The notes under the pieces were generated by a model, which made no database searches, was not told the origin of the DNA, and saw only the letters and a program-made list of their open reading frames with translations. DNA of 64,000 nucleotides from UBA8941 sp963780545. GTDB lineage: Archaea > Thermoproteota > Bathyarchaeia > TCS64. Positions 1 to 8,367 of this stretch are shown in pieces. The DNA lies in assembly GCA_963780545.1 (NCBI GenBank), contig CAWACK010000008.1:463298-527297 (forward strand), given 5' to 3'. Numbering within the stretch: the first letter of the stretch is position 1; each line of letters starts with the position of its first letter. Position numbers and translations under genes: made by a program.

Positions 1-391
1 CTCCCTGTAGATCGGAGAGGGGTAGGCTGGTGGTGTAGTGATCAGCACACTCAAACAGAACATACTTGGCCCCTTCCCTCGGTTTCACTTTCTCCTGAAT
101 AGTTTTGAAGAGAACGCCACCCCATCTCTGTTTTAGTACGCTCCACCCTTCGACACAATGGAAGTCGCTGATGGACTCGGCTTGGGTAAGGGCCTGTAGG
201 TCGGCCCAACTCAAGGTAAGGGGGTTCTCTACCTCGCCATCAACGGTAAGGTTCCAGTCTTTCCTACTGATATCCGGGAGCTGCTGAGTTATCCCAGGGT
301 GGTCTATGCCCCAGCGGAGCAACTCAGGAATTGGTGCCTGATTCGGAGGCAACTCGCCTCTTGGCTCCTCCTTCTTTTTTCTCCAGAACAA
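1..391 (-). CDS. Sulfite-oxidase/YedY-family molybdopterin oxidoreductase, partial
   Basis: The reading frame runs off the left edge of the window, so only about 130 N-terminal residues are seen. They match the molybdopterin-binding domain of the sulfite oxidase/MsrP superfamily: a DWNLTVDGEV strand followed by DFHCVEGWSV, whose cysteine is the expected molybdenum ligand. The start is taken as TTG at 391, because GGAG lies about ten bases upstream and an in-frame TAG precedes it. No signal peptide is seen in this frame, but the opening residues FWRKKKEE are basic. The electron acceptor and substrate cannot be told from a fragment. Confidence 0.75.
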   Translation of the reverse strand, partial: MFWRKKKEEPRGELPPNQAPIPELLRWGIDHPGITQQLPDISRKDWNLTVDGEVENPLTLSWADLQALTQAESISDFHCVEGWSVLKQRWGGVLFKTIQEKVKPREGAKYVLFECADHYTTSLPLSDLQG

Positions 392-479
392 CGTCGACTA
401 ACTCCTTTCCAATCGAGGGCAATAAAGTTGAGCCTCTGTCTTCGAATGAGTTAAAGGCACCACAAACGACGGATAACAT

Positions 480-1133
480 ATGGATGAGAAGGATAGGGCA
501 GACGAGATCATCAGGATTTTCGAAGCGGAATATCCATTCGAGAAGGGTACAATCCTTCACTGGGAGACTCCCCTGGAGCTTCTGATCGCCACAATACTAT
601 CAGCACAGAGCACCGATGATCAGATCAATAAGCTGACACCAGCCCTTTTCAGGAAGTATAGGACCGCCGCAGACTACGCATCTGCGCCCCGAGAAGAGTT
701 AGAAAGATACATAAAGTCCTCGGGTTTTTTTCACAGGAAAGCTGAGCTGATCCAGGCGGCGTCACGCCAGATCGTAGAGGAGTTCGGGGGCGAGGTCCCG
801 CGCACCATGGGTGACCTACTGAAGCTGAAAGGGGTCGCCCGAAAGACGGCAAACATCGTTCTCGGTAACGCCTTCGGGATCGTCGAAGGAATAGCAGTGG
901 ACACCCATGTGATGCGCCTCAGTCAGCGTCTAGGCTGGTCAAAGGAGAAGGACAGGGATAAGATAGAGCAGGACCTGCTGAAGCTAATCCCACGAGAGAA
1001 GTGGTACGAGGTAAATTACCTCCTCATTAAACATGGTAGGAAAGTCTGCGACGCGAAGAAACCTAACTGCGCTGGCTGCTCCGTGAACAACCTATGCCCC
1101 TCTGCGTTCACCTTCAAACATAATAAGAAGTAG
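480..1133 (+). CDS. nth: Endonuclease III (base-excision repair DNA glycosylase/AP lyase)
   Basis: 217 residues, the usual length for the family. It removes oxidised pyrimidines and nicks the abasic site. The helix-hairpin-helix is at residues 113-130 (LLKLKGVARKTANIVLG) with the catalytic lysine near 122. The catalytic aspartate is in VDTHV near 141. A C-terminal [4Fe-4S] cluster motif C-x6-C-x2-C-x5-C begins CDAKKPNCAGC. The start is ATG 480, in ATATGGATGAG. The gene is divergent from the partial molybdoenzyme with about 90 bases between them. Everything essential is present, so an active enzyme is expected. Confidence 0.95.
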   Translation: MDEKDRADEIIRIFEAEYPFEKGTILHWETPLELLIATILSAQSTDDQINKLTPALFRKYRTAADYASAPREELERYIKSSGFFHRKAELIQAASRQIVEEFGGEVPRTMGDLLKLKGVARKTANIVLGNAFGIVEGIAVDTHVMRLSQRLGWSKEKDRDKIEQDLLKLIPREKWYEVNYLLIKHGRKVCDAKKPNCAGCSVNNLCPSAFTFKHNKK

Positions 1134-1243
1134 AGACAAACAGCGTTTTCAACCGACGCTCACATAAGCACTCACATGAATTAAGGCTATTATTAGGGTG
1201 CTCACATGGATAGATTAGCTGCTGAGCTAGGTGAATCGTGTTG

Positions 1244-2011
1244 ATGAGATTATTCGACTTAAAGGATAAAGTAGCAATCATAACGGGGGGAAACGGTGGC
1301 ATAGGACTCGGCATAGCCCGGGGACTATCTAGCGTTGGCTGTGACATAGTCATAGCTGCTCGGAACCCAGCCAAGACAGCGGAGGCTGCGGATGGAATCC
1401 GACGTGACTACGGTGTCAGAGTTCTGGAACTTGAGTTGGATGTACGGAGCCAAGATAAAGTCGAATTCATGGTCCGGAAGACCCTGGAAACTTACAATAG
1501 AATCGATGTGCTCGTTAACAACGCCGGGATAAATATCCGCAAGATGCCTCAGGACCTAACCCCCGCAGAATACGATGAGATACTTGACATTAATCTCCGA
1601 GGCGCTTTCCTGTGTGCCAAGGCGGTTTACCCCGCAATGAAGGCTGCAGGGGGAGGAAAGGTAATCAACATCGGGTCTATGACTTCGCTGTTTGGTGGAC
1701 CGAAACTCATGGCTTACGGGGCTAGCAAGGGTGGCATAGTATCTATGACGAGGGCTTTAGCCTCCGCATGGGCCGTTGACAAAATCAAAGTCAATGCGAT
1801 ATTGCCTGGGTGGATAGACACAGATCTTACGAGGAGAAGCCGCGTGGAGATCCAAGGCTTAAACGAGCAGGTGTTAGCCAGAACACCGATGGGTAGGTGG
1901 GGCAATCCAGAGGACTTGCAAGGTGCCGCAATTTTCCTCGCAGCCCCTGCATCCGATTTCATCACCGGCGTTTCCCTACCAGTCGATGGAGGCTATTCAG
2001 CAAATATCTGA
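1244..2011 (+). CDS. Short-chain dehydrogenase/reductase (gluconate 5-dehydrogenase-like)
   Basis: A classical SDR of about 255 residues. It has the nucleotide-binding TGGNGGIGLG, the NNAG structural motif, the catalytic serine in IGSMTS and the Y-x3-K pair in AYGASKGG. The C-terminal ending in the P-x-DGG style (LPVDGGYS) is also typical. An aspartate/arginine region after beta-2 (AARNPAK) suggests NADP preference, but weakly. GTG 1238 and ATG 1244 are both possible starts. ATG is preferred because AGGTGA sits nine bases before it. The substrate is unknown; sugar acids or 3-oxoacyl groups are the usual ones. Confidence 0.88.
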   Translation: MRLFDLKDKVAIITGGNGGIGLGIARGLSSVGCDIVIAARNPAKTAEAADGIRRDYGVRVLELELDVRSQDKVEFMVRKTLETYNRIDVLVNNAGINIRKMPQDLTPAEYDEILDINLRGAFLCAKAVYPAMKAAGGGKVINIGSMTSLFGGPKLMAYGASKGGIVSMTRALASAWAVDKIKVNAILPGWIDTDLTRRSRVEIQGLNEQVLARTPMGRWGNPEDLQGAAIFLAAPASDFITGVSLPVDGGYSANI

Positions 2012-2406
2012 TATTCTAGTTCACACACATGAATCTATCCCAATTGGAGGCATTAATGTCTTCAAGTCCGTATAGATATTGACGGGAATATTACCTTAAT
2101 CTAGAATGAGCCTACCCTCTTTCATAATAAATTTTCTTATAGATAAACCAAGTTATGTGAATATATTTAATTTTATAGACTCTAAAGTTGTTACCAGGGT
2201 AACTTTGTTATATGTGTAACATTGCTACGCATCGCGCGCGATTAACGAGTGGAAACGTTTAGGTCCAAAACCCCTCCAATACTTTCTACGAATCAGCCCT
2301 GAAATATGCGCTTTATTTCGTCCTTACCACCACAGTCCTTAATCGGAGGATCGCGTACGCACTCTCCACACCCGACGCACACGCAAGACAGATAATCTCA
2401 AACACG
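2012..2406. other. AT-rich intergenic region before TBP
   Basis: No coding frame is convincing. It contains a 64-bp copy of the 3' end of the carbonic-anhydrase-like gene (listed separately) and, near 2233-2244, a 12-bp palindrome ATCGCGCGCGAT. The last 100 bases presumably hold the TBP promoter; CTTTATTTC around 2309 is the best TATA-like element I see. Confidence 0.6.
2081..2144. repeat. Copy 1 of a duplicated gamma-carbonic-anhydrase 3' end
   Basis: This stretch matches 3374-3436 with only a handful of differences. The second copy is the last ~18 codons and 3' flank of the carbonic-anhydrase-like gene on the minus strand. Here there is no gene around it, so it is a remnant or a partial duplication that spans the TBP gene. 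Confidence 0.8.
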
Positions 2407-3006
2407 ATGATAGAGAATGCTGAAGGCCAAGTAATGAGTAAAACAAACCCCTACGATGTAACGATACAGAACGTCGTCGCCTCGGTGACCCTCGACCAGA
2501 AAATAGACCTACTCGCCATCATGAAGGTATTCAGAAACGTGGAGTACAGGCCGAAGCAATTCCCTGGACTCGTCTTCAGACTTAAGCGTCCGAAAACTGC
2601 AACCCTGATCTTCGGCTCCGGCAAGATGGTCTGCACGGGTGCGAAGTCGGAGAAGCTGGCGAAGAGCGCGGTGGGAAAGGTTGTCAGGGAGCTGAAGGGG
2701 AACGGTATCGTCATCCTCAGTAAGCCGAAGATAGTAATCCAGAATATTGTCTCCTCCGCGAATCTCCACGGTAAGATTGACTTAGAGACCGCTTCGGACG
2801 TGATGGACAACGTCATGTATGAGCCTGAGCAGTTCCCCGGCCTGATCTACAGGATGCCAGAGCCAAAGGTTGTTATGCTGCTGTTCGCGTCGGGGAAGCT
2901 CGTGATTACCGGGGCTAAGAGGGAGGAGCAGGTCTATGAGGCTGCGGAGAAGATGAATTCCACCCTCATGGATTTTGATCTGCTTTTCCAGGGAGAGGAT
3001 CTTTAG
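2407..3006 (+). CDS. tbp: TATA-box-binding protein
   Basis: 199 residues made of two imperfect direct repeats, the hallmark saddle fold of TBP. Repeat one covers roughly residues 15-100 (IQNVVASVTL, QFPGLVFRL, IFGSGKMVCTGAK). Repeat two covers 105-190 (IQNIVSSANL, QFPGLIYRM, LFASGKLVITGAK). It recognises TATA elements and recruits TFB and RNA polymerase. ATG 2407 gives a nine-residue leader; ATG 2434 is an alternative. The short acidic tail (FQGEDL) is common in archaeal TBPs. It stands alone as a gene. Confidence 0.97.
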   Translation: MIENAEGQVMSKTNPYDVTIQNVVASVTLDQKIDLLAIMKVFRNVEYRPKQFPGLVFRLKRPKTATLIFGSGKMVCTGAKSEKLAKSAVGKVVRELKGNGIVILSKPKIVIQNIVSSANLHGKIDLETASDVMDNVMYEPEQFPGLIYRMPEPKVVMLLFASGKLVITGAKREEQVYEAAEKMNSTLMDFDLLFQGEDL

Positions 3007-3382
3007 CACACGCATGCGCGTGCGCATCGGAGGACTATGTCTTCCATATATTTCAAGATTGGTTCAAAATGGAGTCTAACGCGCCAAAGGACTCCGCTAC
3101 TTCATATCCCAGGAGCCTAAACTAATACTCCAATAGGTGAAGACCTTGAAATCGAAAGAGGAGAAGAAGGGTTACAGACAACCAACCGAGTCGGAGAAGT
3201 GGGACGATAAACTTCGTGATGGGTTAAAGCCAATTCGCGGGACGAAGAAGTATCACCCACCACGGGAATAGGCACGTGCCTTCGGCATCTACGAACGTGG
3301 AAGGGCAGCTAAAACCGTGCACAAGAAATAGAATTACCCTAGTCCAGATGAGTTAAGTTTCCGCGCGCGCATTGGCGGAATA
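3007..3382. other. Gap between TBP and the carbonic-anhydrase-like gene
   Basis: Apart from the possible small ORF, this gap holds GC alternations (GCATGCGCGTGCGC just after TBP; CGCGCGCGC at 3362-3370). At the end lies the start of repeat copy 2. No RNA gene is visible. Confidence 0.5.
3146..3271 (+). CDS. Possible small basic protein
   Basis: A 41-codon frame from TTG 3146, rich in Lys, Glu and Arg (begins LKSKEEKKGYRQ, ends KYHPPRE). GGTGA precedes the start. The same frame continues after its TAG for 19 more coding-like codons to a second TAG at 3329-3331, so the true product may be longer or the gene may be broken. I recognise no family. Composition and codon choice look coding, but the evidence is thin. 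Confidence 0.3.
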   Translation: MKSKEEKKGYRQPTESEKWDDKLRDGLKPIRGTKKYHPPRE

Positions 3383-3436
3383 TTACATTAATCTAGAATG
3401 AGCATACTCTTTTTCACAATAAATTTTCTTATATAT
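3374..3436. repeat. Copy 2 of the duplicated carbonic-anhydrase 3' end
   Basis: The in-place copy of the 63-64 bp repeat. It covers the final codons (KIYKKIYCEKEYAHSRL) and stop of the minus-strand gene. It shares CTTAATCTAGAATGAGC-like and AATAAATTTTCTTATA blocks with 2081-2144. Confidence 0.8.
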
Positions 3437-3952
3437 CTTTGCCTTGCTCAGTGTACGTTCGTGTTCCTTCTTCATATACTGGACGTTCGCGTCGGTGACC
3501 CCACTCTTAGGCTCGGCTGGAATGCCAAGTGCGACCATCCCCGGAGGGATGATCTTCCTCGGGCTCACGAGTGCAGCTGCGCCCACCATTGCTCCCTCCC
3601 CTATCTCTACGCGGTCTAGTACAACAGCCTGGATGCCGATTATAGCCTTGTTACCGATCTTCGCCCCATGTATCGTCGCACCATGACTCACGATCACATC
3701 CGAGCCGATGCTAACAGGATTCCCCGTCGGGGCCTCAACTAGGCAGCCCTCTAGTATCGTTGTACGGGCGCCTATCACTACACTGTCGTCGTCGCCCCGA
3801 ATCACCGCATTGGTCCATACGTTCACATCCTCCTCAAGAGAGACGTCGCCTATGATCCAACATCCAGGAGCAAGGAAGACACTGGGGTGGATCTTAGGTT
3901 TTTTACCCTCAAACTCGACTATTGACATGCTAAGGAAGTGAGTGATGGCCAT
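3383..3952 (-). CDS. Gamma-carbonic anhydrase-like left-handed beta-helix protein
   Basis: About 181-189 residues of hexapeptide repeats. The family trimerises and binds metal between subunits. RGDDDSVVIG and VSHGATIHGA are clear family landmarks, and the latter supplies the two histidines equivalent to His117 and His122 of Cam. The first histidine of the metal triad (in the family's NSVxH strand) is replaced: here that turn reads GCLVEAPTG. Carbonic anhydrase activity is therefore doubtful. It may be a hydrolase/transferase-type or structural relative. ATG 3928 (MSIVEFEGKKPKIHPS) is a better family start than ATG 3952. Its 3' end is duplicated upstream of TBP. Confidence 0.85.
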   Translation of the reverse strand: MAITHFLSMSIVEFEGKKPKIHPSVFLAPGCWIIGDVSLEEDVNVWTNAVIRGDDDSVVIGARTTILEGCLVEAPTGNPVSIGSDVIVSHGATIHGAKIGNKAIIGIQAVVLDRVEIGEGAMVGAAALVSPRKIIPPGMVALGIPAEPKSGVTDANVQYMKKEHERTLSKAKIYKKIYCEKEYAHSRLM

Positions 3953-4108
3953 GAAAAGATTACCTACCCATATCCAGCATATAATGGGTGGGCCTGAGAC
4001 AGCCGCCGGGCCTTCACAACTGGCTTCTCATCCCGTAGAGCCTCATTTGTGTTCTGTGCGCTTGCGCCCTGCGAAGTCTTTTATCTGGTTCCGCCACGGT
4101 ATCCCGCT

Positions 4109-4507
4109 GTGAAAGGTTTGGACTACCGGCGCTATCTAGTGGAAGTTGGGACAGGGATCGATCTCCACGGCGAGGATGCGACCAAGGCAGCACAGAGGGC
4201 TGTTAAGGACGCAATAAGCCACAGCAGTATGATTGGGCTCAGTCAGCTTTTCAAGGCAAATAGCTTCTCCGAGATCGAAGAGGCATTGATGGTCGATGTC
4301 ACCATCGCAGCCCCAGACCCCGAGAAGGTTAATGGCGAGGCTGTCCTTGTCACGCTCCCGGAGGGAAAGAGGAGGATAAGCGTCGTCAAAGGTGGTCTCA
4401 AGTTCCCTAATGAATCGACTAGAGATGAGGCGAAGACCCACTCCATAGTGATTGTTAACGCTGTGATAGTTGTTCTAATCGACGTGGATCAGGTGTCAAG
4501 AAGGTAG
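4109..4507 (+). CDS. Lin0512-family conserved protein
   Basis: The region from RRYLVEVGTGIDLHGED onward matches the small Lin0512 (CHP02058) family: an E-x-GTG-x-DLHG motif, AAxRAVKDAISHS and a final hydrophobic strand IVIVNAVIVVLIDV. The molecular function is unknown. The frame is open back to 4049, but the extra N-terminal residues look non-coding, so GTG 4109 is chosen. This gives 132 residues, the normal family size. It is convergent with the zinc-ribbon gene that follows, five bases apart. Confidence 0.8.
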   Translation: MKGLDYRRYLVEVGTGIDLHGEDATKAAQRAVKDAISHSSMIGLSQLFKANSFSEIEEALMVDVTIAAPDPEKVNGEAVLVTLPEGKRRISVVKGGLKFPNESTRDEAKTHSIVIVNAVIVVLIDVDQVSRR

Positions 4508-4512
4508 AGAAA

Positions 4513-4875
4513 CTAGAGCTCTTTGCCGCACTTTGTGCAGAAGCGTGCATACCTAGTGTTCTCCTGCCCGCAAACGCGGCAAAAGACAGGCCCAGTCTTA
4601 TCCTTTACATTCTGACGCGCCGTATTCACCCCCTTCTCCAACTCGCCAGCGACTTCTTTGAAAGTATCCTGGACAATCTTCACACCGTCGTCGATCGCTT
4701 TAGATGCCTTTTGAAGGGCAACATCTAGTTCCTGTCTCACATGAGAGTCCGACATCCACGGGATTTTCATTCCTTCTTGGACACCCTTCTCGGTCCTAAC
4801 ACCACATTTAGGGCAGAAGTTCGCTTCAGTGTCTAGTTCCTTACCACAGTTTGAACAATAAACCGTATGATCCAC
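4513..4875 (-). CDS. Protein with N- and C-terminal zinc ribbons
   Basis: 120 residues. A zinc ribbon sits at each end: YCSNCGKELDTEANFCPKCG near residues 6-25 and FCRVCGQENTRYARFCTKCG near 97-116. Between them is a helical stretch (DVALQKASKAIDDGVK) likely to be a coiled coil. No catalytic domain is present. Such proteins are common in archaea and are usually assumed to mediate interactions. The exact role is not known. Confidence 0.75.
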   Translation of the reverse strand: MDHTVYCSNCGKELDTEANFCPKCGVRTEKGVQEGMKIPWMSDSHVRQELDVALQKASKAIDDGVKIVQDTFKEVAGELEKGVNTARQNVKDKTGPVFCRVCGQENTRYARFCTKCGKEL

Positions 4876-5030
4876 CTGTTCCTCGCAGTGGAATGTGCTC
4901 TATTTAAACTTTCCAAAAATTTACTAAGATTCTCATTAATGCGGGATTAAACAACTCGCGATAGATGAGACGAAATCTTTTCAGACTTCAGATCCAAATA
5001 ACCGCAGAACGCTCGCTTGGCCTAATCTAT

Positions 5031-6458
5031 CTACCAGTCGCTTTTACTGTCGAGCCAGATCTTAGTTTCAGGGTGGATCTCCGGCCAAGTTTTAATATAT
5101 GCCTTAACCCTATCAGCTAACTCTACAGTCTGGTCATAGCCCTGCTTCTTGATGAACTCTTTAATCTCCTTCTGGGTCTTCCTCTTAGCCATCCATTGGT
5201 CTACATTCGAGACTCTGAAGAGAAATCGAGCATAGTTCGCCGCTGCTAGGCGTAGATACTCGAGGTCTACCTTGTCGACGGTATCGTACTTGCTATGTCC
5301 GAATCCGCGGCCCATGCTAGTGCGGATATTTTCGGGGTCCCCTCCACTTCCGCAGGGGACGCTACGGAGGTAGAATGGCCAGTGGTCGCTGTATGGGCCA
5401 ACTCGCTCGAAGTATGGGAGTTCGGCCTTCATCTCACCAGCGCATTGGTCGAGGAATGGTTCTAACTCGGGAAAGTCGTGAAGTATCACTCCCTTCCGAC
5501 CCTTGCTGCCACCGGCGTCGAGGTTGAGCATGAACCGGATGTCGTCCATCTCGTTCGCGTGCATAGATGTGTAGTTGTAGCTCCCGTAGAGGCCGATCTC
5601 CTCAGCGCCGAAGCAGACGCAACGCACACGTCTCTTTAGCTTCTGCTTCACCATCATGAGATTCCTAGCGATCTCCATAACCGTTACTGTGCCCGAGCAT
5701 GGGTCCTCGGCACCCTGGCTTATATCGTGTCCATCGTAGTGGCACCCGACTAAGACGTGCTCCCTGCTCTTCGAGGTGCCGGGGATGTCTGCGATGACGT
5801 TGTGTGTCGTCACTTCCATGTTTTTATCAGTGGTCTTGATCCTTAGAGTGACTTTACCCTCCCTCTCTAATGCCCTGACGAGGTACATCCCGTCCTCGAA
5901 GCTGACACTAATCGACGGGATCACCGGACTTATTCCCCCAGTCTGGGGACCGTAGCCGGGGTATTGGTTCATGAATATCCAGCCTTTCGCCCCGGCGAGG
6001 ACGCTTCTCATGAACTTCTCGGACCTGTGAAGAGAACGAGTCATCCCCAGTGGGTTCGCGCTGGAAACCATCGCAATATTGCCATCGATCTCATTCTTTT
6101 TCTTATCATATACGTCGACTGCACCGTCGCCAAGCCATACAAGCTTCGCCTCGATCTCCCCGGAGATACTATGAGGGAGACTAATGCAGTCGATCTCCTT
6201 CTTGAAGGGGCTTACCATCGTCAGCTTTCCAGGCCCCCTCTTCCAGCCGGGAATCCTGTATGACTCGTAATGGGCGTCCTCGATCCCGTAGCCCTTCAGC
6301 TTCTCTACCATGTACTTGACGGAGCCGAGGTCTCCGGGTGTGCCGGGGAACCTGCTTCCGTAGACATCGCAGAGTACCTTCAGGTTATCCATTGGCTCCG
6401 ACGACGTGTATATCTCAGAAACTATCTTCTTATCAACATCAAGCCATGGGTTACTCAA
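5031..6458 (-). CDS. M28-family metallopeptidase
   Basis: 475 residues. The M28 zinc site is complete: VGCHYDGHD supplies the first His/Asp, GAEDPCSGT the bridging Asp, FGAEEIGLYGS the catalytic Glu pair, LNLDAGG another Asp and YSDHWPF the last His. It should be an aminopeptidase- or carboxypeptidase-like enzyme using two zincs. A PA-like insert is likely between residues 100 and 200. No signal peptide is visible at MSNPWLDVDKK, so it is probably cytoplasmic. ATG 6458 is the only good start. Confidence 0.9.
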   Translation of the reverse strand: MSNPWLDVDKKIVSEIYTSSEPMDNLKVLCDVYGSRFPGTPGDLGSVKYMVEKLKGYGIEDAHYESYRIPGWKRGPGKLTMVSPFKKEIDCISLPHSISGEIEAKLVWLGDGAVDVYDKKKNEIDGNIAMVSSANPLGMTRSLHRSEKFMRSVLAGAKGWIFMNQYPGYGPQTGGISPVIPSISVSFEDGMYLVRALEREGKVTLRIKTTDKNMEVTTHNVIADIPGTSKSREHVLVGCHYDGHDISQGAEDPCSGTVTVMEIARNLMMVKQKLKRRVRCVCFGAEEIGLYGSYNYTSMHANEMDDIRFMLNLDAGGSKGRKGVILHDFPELEPFLDQCAGEMKAELPYFERVGPYSDHWPFYLRSVPCGSGGDPENIRTSMGRGFGHSKYDTVDKVDLEYLRLAAANYARFLFRVSNVDQWMAKRKTQKEIKEFIKKQGYDQTVELADRVKAYIKTWPEIHPETKIWLDSKSDW

Positions 6459-6564
6459 AACTTACGCACCGAAGAATTCTTATCCGTTCTGAATTTAAGA
6501 CCTTTTAAATCGTTTTTCAACTTAGGCTTCAGAAATAGTACCTAAATCAAAAACCATTTTAGGG

Positions 6565-7242
6565 TTATATGAGGGGAGCTGTGACCGCGATGACTCTTAC
6601 CTCGTCACAGGTATCCTCGCAGCGGTCGGTGATGGTCTCCATAGCGTCCATGAACTCTGAAAGAAGAATTGCCTGACCGATTTCGACTGAACTGGTCTTG
6701 AGGCCACTGATTGATCGTCTCGCCTTCTGATATAGTCCATCCATCTTCTCCTCCAGTCTCTCCACTTCGTCTGCGGCCTTGAGGGCATCTTGGAACTCTC
6801 TGTCAGTCAGCTTCTCGATGCAGACGTCCAACTTGCTCACGCAACTCTTAATTACCTGTCCCATGTCGATGGTGGTCGCCTTAATCTCATCCGGCATATC
6901 CTTCAGACTAAACTCAACCATTATGCGGCCAGTTTCGTTCACCCAGTCGATTACATCATCGATCTGTCTCGCTAATCTCATCATGTCTTCTCTCTCCGAT
7001 ATGGGGAGGTCACCCTGTGCAAGCTCGGCTATAATTTTACGCTTTAAGAGGTCGGCCTCTTTCTCCTTCAGCTGTAGTATGTCGAAGCTTCTTAAGAGGT
7101 CCTCACGCTTGCCCTGTAGTGCGAAGTCGATGCAGTGATCCAGTTGTTCAGCTGCTATGACGTTAGCCTTAGAATGTTCCAAGACCATGCTTATCGCTAG
7201 GACCTTCCTACGTGTCCTAAGCCAACTCTCGAGAGGTTTCAC
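6565..7242 (-). CDS. DUF47/PhoU-like protein
   Basis: 225 residues, all helical, with the DUF47 pattern of acidic metal-binding repeats (E-x3-D/E-x2-K: LKEKEADLLKRKI; AADEVERLEEKMD). DUF47 proteins usually partner with PiT phosphate transporters or act as PhoU-like regulators. Here no PiT gene is present. Instead the gene lies fifteen bases downstream of, and on the same strand as, an ABC import system, so it may modulate that transporter. This link is an inference. Confidence 0.8.
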   Translation of the reverse strand: MKPLESWLRTRRKVLAISMVLEHSKANVIAAEQLDHCIDFALQGKREDLLRSFDILQLKEKEADLLKRKIIAELAQGDLPISEREDMMRLARQIDDVIDWVNETGRIMVEFSLKDMPDEIKATTIDMGQVIKSCVSKLDVCIEKLTDREFQDALKAADEVERLEEKMDGLYQKARRSISGLKTSSVEIGQAILLSEFMDAMETITDRCEDTCDEVRVIAVTAPLI

Positions 7243-7256
7243 ACAATCAACTCCAA

Positions 7257-8367
7257 TTATTCAAGTGATAGAGCTTTCTCCAGACCCTCCTCAGGCTGTC
7301 TATAGACCAATAAATGATCTTCAGGTATCGAGAGGTATATTTTATCGCCGGTTGCGAATACTGTTTCCTCCCCCGTTATGGGTGTTTTCACCAAAAGCGT
7401 CAAACCATTATCAGCCAGCACCTCGTAGCGCATGGCATCCCCGACGAAGATTCCATTCGAGACCTCACATGCCCAAGAGTTACTTTCCGCAGGCTTTAGT
7501 GATAAATTGATGAACTCCGGGCGGATAGCCATCACGCAAGCCTCCCCTCTCTTCAGGTCTGCCTCATTTTTAATATTTGACCTTAGAAGTGAGCCATTTA
7601 CTTGAACTTCGAGCGCTGAATCAGTCTTTTCCTACTATTTCTCCTGTGATGAAGTTTGCTTCACCGAGAAACTTTGCCGTGAATATCTCCTTGGGTCTCA
7701 TGTATAGCTGAATCGGAAGACCAACCTCAACTATCTTGCCAGCCTTCATAACGACGATCCTGTCCGAAATAGATAGAGCCTCCTCTTGATCGTGGGTCAC
7801 GTGGACAGCTGTGAGCCCCAGATCCTTCACAAGTTTCCTTAGCTCATACCTGAGTACCGTCCTCACCTTAAGATCGAGGGCCCCGAGGGGCTCATCTAGA
7901 AGTAAAAGGGTCGAGCCTGAAGTTAGCGCTCTTGAAATCGCGGCCTTCTGCCTTGCTCCCCCGCTGAGTTCGTTCGGGTAAAGTGAGACGTAATCCTCCA
8001 GATTCATCATATGTAGCATCTCCTCAACTGGAACCTCACGCTCCAACGGGGTCACACCCTTAACCATTAGACCATAGGAAACGTTGTCGTAGACGTTCAT
8101 GTGGGGGAAGAGGGCGATCTCCTGAAAGACGTAACCAACACCTCTATCCTCGATGGGAAGTTGAGTAACTTTGTTGTCATCTATGAATATGTCTCCACCG
8201 TCGGGTTGGACGACTCCTGCTATCGATTTGATTAGAGTAGTTTTACCGCAGCCACTTGGTCCGACTATTGATAGGTACTCACCATCCCTTATTGTTAAGT
8301 TTACACCGTTTAAGGCGACTACCTTGCCGTAAGATTTCTTCACACCTTCAACCCTAATCTTAGGCAT
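7257..8367 (-). CDS. ABC importer ATPase 1 with TOBE tail (frameshifted)
   Basis: A CUT1/Fe/spermidine-type ATPase of about 370 residues. Walker A GPSGCGKTT, signature LSGGARQKA, Walker B LLLLDEPLGALD and switch HVTHD are all intact in the first 248 residues. The frame then stops at 7621. Removing one base from the A4 run (TTTT at 7627-7630 on the plus strand) restores a continuous TOBE regulatory domain that includes RGEACVMAIRPEF and ends at 7257. The stop is therefore likely a sequencing indel. It is translated right after ATPase 2, with zero bases between stop and start. Confidence 0.88.

Noticed and set aside
4049..4108. Longer N-terminus for the Lin0512-family protein
   Set aside because: The extra 20 residues do not resemble the family and the conserved domain begins right after GTG 4109.
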